The position numbers and the translations under genes were made by a program. This document shows positions 1 through 4,778 of a stretch of 7,061 bases of DNA, in pieces; positions within the stretch are counted from its first letter, which is position 1, and each line of letters starts with the position of its first letter. Where the stretch lies: positions 1 through 7,061 of the forward strand of contig CADCLH010000095.1 in NCBI GenBank assembly GCA_902802215.1, given 5' to 3'. The stretch is from Oscillospiraceae bacterium (GTDB lineage Bacteria > Bacillota > Clostridia > Oscillospirales > Oscillospiraceae). The notes beneath the pieces are model-generated. The model was not told the origin of the DNA. It searched no databases and saw only the letters and a program-made list of their open reading frames with translations.

Positions 1-99
1 CCCTGCAAGGGGAGCTGTCAGCCTGAGGCTGACTGAGGGCTCGTCCCCTCCAATTTCATCGCCCGCAGGCGATGACCGGTTCAATCGCCGCAGCGCGGC
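1..99. repeat. Cluster of short palindromes, REP/MITE-like intergenic element (cut by left edge)
   Basis: Three hairpins follow one another. The first is a perfect 7-bp stem at 17-23/27-33 (GTCAGCC, loop TGA, GGCTGAC), enclosed by an outer AGGGGA (8-13)/TCCCCT (44-49) pair. The second is a perfect 8-bp stem at 56-63/68-75 (TCATCGCC, loop CGCA, GGCGATGA). The third is a 5-bp stem at 87-91/95-99 (GCCGC, loop AGC, GCGGC). Consecutive GC-rich hairpins in a gene-free stretch are typical of dispersed palindromic elements. The wording of the first two (GGGGAGCTGTCAGCC..., CAATTTCATCGCC...) resembles, from memory, repeats that are abundant in Ruminococcaceae genomes. Only one copy is visible here, so dispersal cannot be shown. 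The element may continue left of the window. Confidence 0.5.
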
Positions 100-112
100 A
101 TCCTCTTTTTTA

Positions 113-147
113 CAAAATCAAAGCCCAGCGCAGCGGGTTTGATTTTG
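113..147 (-). terminator. Probable terminator of the CooC/dehydratase-like operon
   Basis: Two 10-nt arms, 113-122 (CAAAATCAAA) and 138-147 (TTTGATTTTG), are perfectly complementary. They enclose a short GC core (CCC 124-126 with GGG 135-137, one bulged G) and an 8-nt loop. Read on the minus strand this gives an A-rich flank, a GC stem and a T-rich flank, the form of a symmetrical, possibly bidirectional intrinsic terminator. It lies about 85 nt past the last stop codon of the leftward operon. The GC core is short and the T-tract is interrupted, so efficiency is uncertain. Confidence 0.5.
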
Positions 148-151
148 AGAG

Positions 152-227
152 GAAGAAGGAGCCGGGGGATATGGAGCTTTCGCGGCTCTTACGGAAACCG
201 CGGAAGCGAAATGGACCCGGCTTCTTC
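152..227 (-). other. Long imperfect hairpin immediately after the last stop codon (3'-UTR structure)
   Basis: The outer arms are 152-166 (GAAGAAGGAGCCGGG) and 216-227 (CCCGGCTTCTTC), pairing with a few unpaired bases. The inner arms are 176-185 (GCTTTCGCGG) and 198-207 (CCGCGGAAGC), with one mismatch in the minus-strand RNA. The inner loop is 12 nt. The structure begins 4 nt after the stop codon of the 597-aa gene. No T-run follows on the minus strand, so it is probably not the terminator itself. It may be a 3'-end stabilising structure or the remnant of a palindromic mobile element. Confidence 0.5.
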
Positions 228-230
228 TGA

Positions 231-2024
231 CTACATGCATACCTCGTCCTCGAACTCGACGAGGGACGGGTCGACGGGCTCGGCCTTCATGACCGTGCGC
301 ATGTACTCGCTGACCTTGTCGCGCATGGTGCGGCGGGAGATGGTGCGCGGGTCCATCAGGTCGTGCTCGATCCAGATCAGATCGTAGCCGCGCTGACGGC
401 CCTGGTCGTCGAGGATGCCCTGAACGGTGGCCATGTTCTTGCAGGCGACGTTCTGGTACATGATGATGAGCTTGGCGTTCCAGTCCTCGCACTGCTTCCA
501 CAGCTCGTCCACGACGTTCTGGTAGCCGCCGTTGGTGTGACGGCGCATGACCATGCGCTCGTACAGACGGGCGAGGTCGCGCAGGGCCTCTTCCTTGTCC
601 TCGGTCTCGAGCTCCTTGGTGAAGTTCAGAGACTCCATCTCGACGAGCACGTCGACGCCCCAGCAGTTGGCGAGCCAGTTGGAGAAGTTCGCGTAGTAGT
701 GGGCCGGGCAGGACCAGACGATGGCGCGGTACTTCATCTTGTAGGCGGGCCATGCGGTCTCGCCGTTCTCGTAGGCCTTCATCATGATCTTGTCGACCTT
801 CTCGAAGGTAGCCATGGTACGCGGGTCGGCGCCGCCGTCCATCTCGTAGTTCCACTTGCGGAACAGCTCGTAGGCCGGGCCGAGCAGCTGCGGGCGGTCG
901 GACTTGTTGACGTCCCACTTGTTCAGCTCGTACTTGGTTTCGAGGTTGAAGCGCTTGATCTGGGTGAAGTAGGCGTCCCAGTTCCACTTGGCGCCGGTCA
1001 CGTCCTCGACGAACTTGATGCAGGCGCGGATATCCTCGGCGCCCATCTGCACGGTCTCCTCATCCAGGTAGCGGACGGGGAAGCAGAGGTGGAAAACGGG
1101 CAGGTCGGGGAAGCGGCGGCTGTAGTAGGAGGAGGCCATCGTGGAGCCGTCGCAGGGCATGGAGGAGGACAGGAAGCAGGAGCCCATGTGGGGCAGGGCG
1201 TCGATGACCAGCGCGCCGCACTCGGAGGAGGGGACGGGGCAGGTATCGGCGGGCAGGCCGTAGGACTCGACCGCGTCGATGTAGGGGATGCAGGTGAGCT
1301 GGTCAAGCTCGGAGACGAGGAACACGGCCAGCAGCTGGTGGGGGAAGCCGTAGAGGTCGGGGAAGCCGGCCATGATCTGGCCCATGGTCATCTCGTCGAA
1401 CAGGACGGTGCGCTTGTTGAGCTCGTCGCTGTTGCCGTTCTTCTTGTCGCACTTGGCGTTGAGCACGAGGTTCTCGGCCACGTAGCGGAAGATATCGAAG
1501 ATGAGCAGGTGGCTCATGCGCAGGTTGGAGCCGCGCAGACCCATGAGGTTCTTGTCCATGAAGCCGTGGCAGCAGAAGTAGGAGATCATCCAGCGGTACC
1601 ACAGCGCGCTGTTCATGGCGGGGATGAGGTCGCGGGAGAAGGTCATCAGGAGCATGCCCCACATGTGGGCCCACTCGTAGAAGTCATAGGCGGTGTCCTT
1701 GATGCCGCGCCACTCGCGGCGGACGGTGGCCATCGCGCCCTTGCGGTAGAGACGGCCGAGGCTGCGCTCGCCGTTGATGACGCGGTCCCACTTCTCGGCG
1801 CCGCTGAGGCCCATGAAGGCCTGGTACTCGTCCTTGACGCGCTCCCAGTCGGCCTTGCAGTCGTTCAGGCAGTCCTGACCGAACTGCTTCCAGTCGGTGG
1901 CCTTCAGGAGATCCCACGCGATCGCGCCGACCTCCTTGAGGTTCTCGCCCTGGGCCTTCCAGTCGATGTTGTCTTTGCATTTCCAGAATTCGGGATTCGG
2001 GTAGACAGCCTTTTTCTTAGCCAT
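231..2024 (-). CDS. 2-hydroxyacyl-CoA dehydratase / benzoyl-CoA reductase-family large subunit, divergent, with Trp-rich N-terminal extension
   Basis: The protein is 597 aa and starts MAKKKAVYPNPEFW. A perfect AAGGAGG (2034-2040) lies 9 nt upstream of the ATG. A longer TTG-initiated version would place this ribosome binding site inside the gene and is rejected. From about residue 200 it follows the HgdA/HgdB/FldBC fold family. The Cys pairs C262/C269 and C283/C291 (the latter in MPCDGST) sit where the family has its first cluster ligands. C439 and C454 lie in a middle block, and C528 in QNVACKNM precedes the C-terminal block IWIEHDLMDPRTISRRTMR, which matches the family pattern of an acidic strand, D-x-R and a tR-rich helix. 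Family members are usually about 370-480 aa, so this one is long. Residues 1 to about 150 are an extra Trp-rich, probably helical region with imperfect 23-residue repeats. The gene overlaps the upstream subunit by 8 nt (ATGGCTAA), implying translational coupling and a heteromeric complex. A cytoplasmic [4Fe-4S] or double-cubane protein is inferred; the substrate is unknown. Confidence 0.75.
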   Translation of the reverse strand: MAKKKAVYPNPEFWKCKDNIDWKAQGENLKEVGAIAWDLLKATDWKQFGQDCLNDCKADWERVKDEYQAFMGLSGAEKWDRVINGERSLGRLYRKGAMATVRREWRGIKDTAYDFYEWAHMWGMLLMTFSRDLIPAMNSALWYRWMISYFCCHGFMDKNLMGLRGSNLRMSHLLIFDIFRYVAENLVLNAKCDKKNGNSDELNKRTVLFDEMTMGQIMAGFPDLYGFPHQLLAVFLVSELDQLTCIPYIDAVESYGLPADTCPVPSSECGALVIDALPHMGSCFLSSSMPCDGSTMASSYYSRRFPDLPVFHLCFPVRYLDEETVQMGAEDIRACIKFVEDVTGAKWNWDAYFTQIKRFNLETKYELNKWDVNKSDRPQLLGPAYELFRKWNYEMDGGADPRTMATFEKVDKIMMKAYENGETAWPAYKMKYRAIVWSCPAHYYANFSNWLANCWGVDVLVEMESLNFTKELETEDKEEALRDLARLYERMVMRRHTNGGYQNVVDELWKQCEDWNAKLIIMYQNVACKNMATVQGILDDQGRQRGYDLIWIEHDLMDPRTISRRTMRDKVSEYMRTVMKAEPVDPSLVEFEDEVCM

Positions 2025-3216
2025 TCTTCTGCGCCTCCTTGTGGATACGTTTGATCTCAAGCGACTCTACGAAGGCCTGCACGCGGGTACGGAGCTGACC
2101 GGAGTTGCCGTTGTTGTACAGACGGTCGACGCTCAGGACGGGCCAGCCGTATTCGTCGTGCATGATGTGGGAGACGAGCGCGCGCTCGAAGCCCCAGTAG
2201 TCGCAGTACTTCATCTGCTCGTAGATGATGCCCTCGGCGTTGAACTCCTTGGCCAGACGGTCGGCGGTCTCACGGCGCTGGAGGACCTTCTCGTCGGAGA
2301 TGTAACGGGCGCACTCGGAATGCTGCATGACGTGCAGGCAGATCTGGCGCAGGGCGTCCTCGTCGTCCTTGAGCTCGATGATCTCGCGGCCGGGGGTGGA
2401 GCCGAAGCAGTAGCGGTCGGACACGACCAGCGCGCCGCAGCCCTCGATGAGCTTGGTGAGGCTGGGATCGTCGATCTCGGAGCCGACGATGGCCACGCGG
2501 GCGCGGTAGGGGTTCTTCTTGTCGGGCTTGCGCTTTTTGATCTCCTCGAGCGTCTCGCGCAGGTAGGGGAGGATCAGGCGCTTGGGGCAGGTGTAGGAGA
2601 CGAGGTTGAGGACATGGAACTCGTAGCCGGTGACGACGGGGTTCTTTTTCTTGCGCAGCTCGCTGATCTCGGAGAGGATGGCGCAGACCTCGTTGTGCTC
2701 CTCGACCGCCTTGCGGATGGCGGCGTCGGAGGTGTCGACGCCGTACTTCTCGGTCAGCACGTCGAGCACGCGCAGGCGCATCTGCTTGACGTAGGAGTCG
2801 AGCGTGTAGTCGGTGATTTTGTAGGGGATGTCGCAGTGGGTGACGAAGAAGTTGGGCTTGTCGTTGACGTGGAGGATCTCGAAGTGCTCCATGGCGCGGT
2901 TCATCATGGAGCAGGCGTCCACGCCGATCATGGCGTCGAGGAACTGGTAGCCGCCCTCGATGCCGCGCTCCACCAGCGCTCTTGCGTACTCGCAGGTGTA
3001 GTTGGACATGTAGTAGGTGGCGATGTCGATCGAGCCGGTGTTGGGGGCGCGCAGACGCACGGAGAAGCACTTGTCGACGTTGAGCAGGCACTCGGGGACG
3101 TGGTAGCAGGTATAGCCGACGGCGAGATCGCCCTCGGCCTGAGCCTGTTTGACCAGCTCATTGTCAGCGTTCTCAAGCAGGTTCTCGAAGAAGATCAGAT
3201 GCTTAAGATCTTTCAA
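2017..3216 (-). CDS. HgdB/FldC-like subunit of a 2-hydroxyacyl-CoA dehydratase / benzoyl-CoA reductase-family enzyme
   Basis: The protein is 399 aa, close to the usual length of the small HgdB-type subunit. Family landmarks occur in order: an N-terminal GYTCYHVPECLL block (C37, C43), NYTCEYARAL (C75), GVDACSMMNRAMEHFE (C102), FFVTHCDIPYK (C128, the conserved CD after a hydrophobic strand), a Rossmann-like segment VAIVGSEIDDPSLTKLIEGCG followed by SDRYCFGS (C270), EQMKYCDYWG (C338), and a C-terminal GQLRTRVQAFVESL helix. The family uses low-potential iron-sulfur clusters for radical dehydration or ATP-dependent reduction of acyl-CoA thioesters. Some members (double-cubane proteins) reduce small molecules instead. 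It sits 16 nt downstream of the CooC-like gene and overlaps the 597-aa partner by 8 nt. The initiation codon is TTG. The enzyme class is clear; the exact reaction is not, and CoA-ester use is not demonstrated. Confidence 0.85.
   Translation of the reverse strand: MKDLKHLIFFENLLENADNELVKQAQAEGDLAVGYTCYHVPECLLNVDKCFSVRLRAPNTGSIDIATYYMSNYTCEYARALVERGIEGGYQFLDAMIGVDACSMMNRAMEHFEILHVNDKPNFFVTHCDIPYKITDYTLDSYVKQMRLRVLDVLTEKYGVDTSDAAIRKAVEEHNEVCAILSEISELRKKKNPVVTGYEFHVLNLVSYTCPKRLILPYLRETLEEIKKRKPDKKNPYRARVAIVGSEIDDPSLTKLIEGCGALVVSDRYCFGSTPGREIIELKDDEDALRQICLHVMQHSECARYISDEKVLQRRETADRLAKEFNAEGIIYEQMKYCDYWGFERALVSHIMHDEYGWPVLSVDRLYNNGNSGQLRTRVQAFVESLEIKRIHKEAQKNG
2022..2040 (-). promoter_or_regulatory. 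Ribosome binding site and start of the 597-aa subunit, overlapping the end of the upstream gene
   Basis: On the minus strand AAGGAGG (2040-2034) is followed by 9 nt and ATG (2024-2022). The site lies inside the last codons of the 399-aa gene, whose TAA stop (2019-2017) falls 3 nt past this ATG. It decides the start against the in-frame TTG at 2060, which would add 12 residues (MRSNVST plus five Arg) without a better site. Confidence 0.85.
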
Positions 3217-3229
3217 ATGTTTACACCTC
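3214..3229 (-). promoter_or_regulatory. Ribosome binding site with TTG start for the HgdB-like subunit
   Basis: The minus strand reads GAGGTG (3229-3224), 7 nt, then TTG (3216-3214), continuing AAAGATCTTAAG. No ATG or GTG lies in frame nearby upstream, and starting further downstream would remove the conserved N-terminal block. A TTG start between an ATG-initiated ATPase and an ATG-initiated partner may lower the yield of this subunit relative to the others. Confidence 0.7.
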
Positions 3230-3232
3230 TTT

Positions 3233-3997
3233 TTACAGAATTTCTATATTGCGGAGCGCTTCCTGCGCTCCCTTGAGCATAAGGGAATCCGCGGGGAGGG
3301 CCATGACGCTTTTGCCCATGATGTCGTTTGCGGCGAAGGCGCTGTCGGCGGGGATGAAGGCGAGCACGTCGACGCCGGGGGCCTTGAAGGCGTCCACGAG
3401 CTCGGGGTTGGTGACGCGGTTGACGATGACGCCGATGCGGTCGTAGGCGATCAGCTCGTCGGCGACCTGCTTGATGGTGCCGATGACCTGCGCGCCCTTT
3501 TTGCTCTGGTCGGTGACGAGGATGAGGTGCGTGACCTTCTCCATCACGCGGCGCTGGATCTGCTCGATGCCGGCCTCGCCGTCGATGACGACGTAGTCGA
3601 AGCTGTTGGCGAGCAGGCTGATGACCTCCTTGAGGTAGGAGTTGACCTTGCAGTAGCAGCCGGAGCTCTCGGGCCGGCCGATGGCGAGGAAGGCGAAGCC
3701 GGGCATCTCCACCAGCGCGTCGAAGATGCGGAAGCGCGCCTCGCTCAGCAATTCGAGAGCCTCCCGGGTCTCGCCGTTTTCGACGCTGTCGACGATGCTC
3801 TGGCGGATATCGTCGAGCGTCAGCTTGACGTCGACCCCCAGCGCGACCGACAGGCCGACGGCGGGGTCGGCGTCGATGGCGAGGATCTTCTTGTCCGGGC
3901 AGTTCTCAACCAAAAGCCGGACGATCGACGCGCAGATGGACGTTTTCCCTACGCCGCCCTTGCCTGCGACCGTGATGATCCGGGCTTTCTCTCCCAT
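3233..3997 (-). CDS. CooC/AcsF-like P-loop ATPase (MinD/NifH superfamily) encoded with dehydratase-like subunits
   Basis: The protein is 254 aa. A deviant Walker A (GKGGVGKTS, residues 12-20) is followed by the switch I-like DADP (42-45). GRPESSGCYC (107-116) supplies a CxC pair (C114, C116), and DGEAGIE (139-145) is the switch II region. The GRPE...GCYC and D-x-EAGIE pattern is the signature of CooC, the ATPase that matures Ni-containing CO dehydrogenase. In CooC dimers the CxC cysteines of the two chains form a metal site. The ATG at 3997 has GGAGG (4009-4005) 7 nt upstream. The gene is first in its operon, with the two dehydratase-like subunits downstream and no CO dehydrogenase gene in the window. 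It therefore probably acts on those subunits, either as a metal-cluster maturation factor or, more speculatively, as an ATP-driven electron donor. Family assignment is firm; the partner is inferred from context. It was not named cooC because the CODH context is missing. Confidence 0.85.
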   Translation of the reverse strand: MGEKARIITVAGKGGVGKTSICASIVRLLVENCPDKKILAIDADPAVGLSVALGVDVKLTLDDIRQSIVDSVENGETREALELLSEARFRIFDALVEMPGFAFLAIGRPESSGCYCKVNSYLKEVISLLANSFDYVVIDGEAGIEQIQRRVMEKVTHLILVTDQSKKGAQVIGTIKQVADELIAYDRIGVIVNRVTNPELVDAFKAPGVDVLAFIPADSAFAANDIMGKSVMALPADSLMLKGAQEALRNIEIL

Positions 3998-4036
3998 AAG
4001 CGTTCCTCCAATCCGAAAAATGCGCAGAATAATCCT

Positions 4037-4049
4037 ACGATACTATCGT
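4037..4049. promoter_or_regulatory. Candidate operator palindrome at the start of the CooC-like operon
   Basis: ACGATA (4037-4042) and TATCGT (4044-4049) form a perfect 6-bp inverted repeat around one central base. It lies 5 to 17 nt downstream of the proposed -10 box, covering the expected transcription start and 40 to 52 nt before the ATG. This position suits a repressor. No regulator gene is in the window and I cannot match the motif to a named regulator. Confidence 0.4.
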
Positions 4050-4053
4050 CCGT

Positions 4054-4082
4054 ATTCTAACACACGGCCGGACATTATGCAA
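4054..4082 (-). promoter_or_regulatory. Candidate sigma-A-type promoter of the CooC-like/dehydratase-like operon
   Basis: On the minus strand the -10 box TAGAAT (4059-4054) is one base from consensus and is preceded by the extended -10 TG (4062-4061). A 17-nt spacer separates it from TTGCAT (4082-4077), which keeps the TTG of the -35 box. This lies downstream of the tspO terminator and about 55 nt before the ATG, as expected for an independent operon. An alternative -10 (CATAAT, 4079-4074) has a poorer -35. Confidence 0.5.
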
Positions 4083-4175
4083 GATAAACACTTTAAAAAG
4101 AAGAGCGCAGAACTTTTTTGGGCAATTCGTTGTTTGAACCGGGCAAAAATGTATGGACATTCGGAAAGAAAACGT

Positions 4176-4206
4176 AAAAAACCGGCGCCGTTTGATACGG
4201 CGCCGG
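4176..4206 (-). terminator. Rho-independent terminator of tspO
   Basis: A perfect 10-bp GC-rich stem is formed by 4182-4191 (CCGGCGCCGT) and 4197-4206 (ACGGCGCCGG) with a 5-nt loop. On the minus strand it is followed directly by six T (4181-4176). It begins 7 nt past the TGA stop of the tspO gene. It separates tspO from the CooC-like operon. Confidence 0.92.
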
Positions 4207-4213
4207 AGAGGAT

Positions 4214-4693
4214 TCAGCGGTTCAAAACCCAGACTCCGAGATTGAGGTAGCCCGCGAAGACGAGCCAGAGAAGATAGGGGATCATCAGCTTCCCGGCCGG
4301 GGGCGTGATCGCGGAGAAGCGCAGGGCGGAGACGGCGACCAGCGCCAGCAGCACCAGCAGCAGGAAGAAGGCGAGCAGCCAGGCGTCCATGGTAAAGAAC
4401 AGGATCGGCCACAGGAAGTTGGCCGCGAGGCTCAGCCCGTAGACGGTCAGCGCCCGCTCCTTGCGCGCGGGGGAGGCGTCGGAGACCCAGACCAGGTAGC
4501 AGGCCGTGCCCATCATCAGGTACAGCGCGGTCCAGGCCACGGGGAAGAGCCATTGCGGCGGACTCAGCGGGGGCTTTGCCAGAGAGTTGAAGCGGCGCAT
4601 CCCGTCGCGGGTCAAAAAGGCGGACAGACCGCCCGTCGCCAGCGGGATCGCCAGCGAGGGGAGCAGCGCTTTCCATTTGATATCGTGTTTCAT
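4214..4693 (-). CDS. tspO: TspO/MBR family tryptophan-rich sensory membrane protein
   Basis: The protein is about 159 aa, the usual length, with five predicted membrane helices. Family motifs are present: the loop after helix 1 with KPPLSPPQWLFPVAW, then NFLWPILFF in helix 3, and the C-terminal block PAGKLMIPYLLW followed by FAGYLNLGVWVLN. TspO proteins bind porphyrins and other tetrapyrroles and are linked to stress or redox-dependent regulation; bacterial function is still debated. The start is uncertain: in-frame GTG (4702), ATG (4699) and ATG (4693) lie close together. ATG 4693 is preferred because GGTGAT (4703-4698) lies 4 nt before it, whereas the other two have no spaced Shine-Dalgarno. 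It is monocistronic by context, with a -10-like TATAAT upstream and a strong terminator downstream. Confidence 0.9.
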   Translation of the reverse strand: MKHDIKWKALLPSLAIPLATGGLSAFLTRDGMRRFNSLAKPPLSPPQWLFPVAWTALYLMMGTACYLVWVSDASPARKERALTVYGLSLAANFLWPILFFTMDAWLLAFFLLLVLLALVAVSALRFSAITPPAGKLMIPYLLWLVFAGYLNLGVWVLNR

Positions 4694-4731
4694 TTCCATC
4701 ACCCGCTTTAGCTTATGCGGGGCGTGGACAA

Positions 4732-4737
4732 ATTATA
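4732..4737 (-). promoter_or_regulatory. Candidate -10 box of tspO
   Basis: The minus strand carries a perfect TATAAT (4737-4732), about 40 nt before the preferred tspO start. At 17-nt spacing the -35 hexamer (4760-4755) reads GGAAGC, which does not resemble TTGACA and lies in the loop of the 4743-4771 inverted repeat. The promoter is either activator-dependent or weak, or the match is fortuitous. Confidence 0.4.
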
Positions 4738-4742
4738 CGAGC

Positions 4743-4771
4743 CTCCGATAAAACGCTTCCTTTTATCGGAG
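4743..4771. terminator. Perfect 11-bp hairpin after the MBOAT gene (terminator-like, or operator over the tspO -35)
   Basis: CTCCGATAAAA (4743-4753) and TTTTATCGGAG (4761-4771) are perfectly complementary with a 7-nt loop. The hairpin begins 7 nt after the MBOAT stop codon on the minus strand, so it could end or protect that transcript. No T-run follows the stem in either direction. The stem base is 5 nt from the tspO TATAAT, so a protein-binding inverted repeat is an alternative. Confidence 0.5.
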
Positions 4772-4778
4772 AACCGTA

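Noticed and set aside
1..99. CRISPR array or tRNA/ncRNA gene
   Set aside because: The hairpins differ from each other and are not regularly spaced direct repeats. No cloverleaf or CCA-type end is seen.
363..2054. 563-aa open frame on the plus strand
   Set aside because: It lies exactly antisense to the 597-aa dehydratase-family gene. Its product is a low-complexity run rich in Val, Ala, Gly, Leu, Asp and Glu, as expected from the reverse of a GC-rich coding strand. It contains no family motif.
2025..2060. 12-residue N-terminal extension of the 597-aa protein from a TTG
   Set aside because: It would place the perfect AAGGAGG inside the coding region and adds an Arg-run encoded by that site. 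The ATG at 2024 is correctly spaced.
231..3216. Lactoyl-CoA, 2-hydroxyglutaryl-CoA or phenyllactyl-CoA dehydratase assignment
   Set aside because: There is no CoA-transferase, no ASKHA activator and no electron-transfer flavoprotein nearby, and the large subunit is divergent. A specific substrate cannot be supported.
2041..3276. 411-aa open frame on the plus strand
   Set aside because: Antisense shadow of the 399-aa HgdB-like gene with the same biased composition (repeated LV, GD, AV). The minus-strand gene has motifs and a ribosome binding site.
3233..3997. Genuine cooC for CO dehydrogenase maturation
   Set aside because: The family match is good, but no cooS/acsA is in the window and the gene is operon-linked to dehydratase-like subunits, so the CODH role and gene symbol were not assigned.
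3149..4060. 303-aa open frame on the plus strand
   Set aside because: Antisense to the CooC-like gene, whose Walker A, CxC and switch motifs prove the minus strand is coding.
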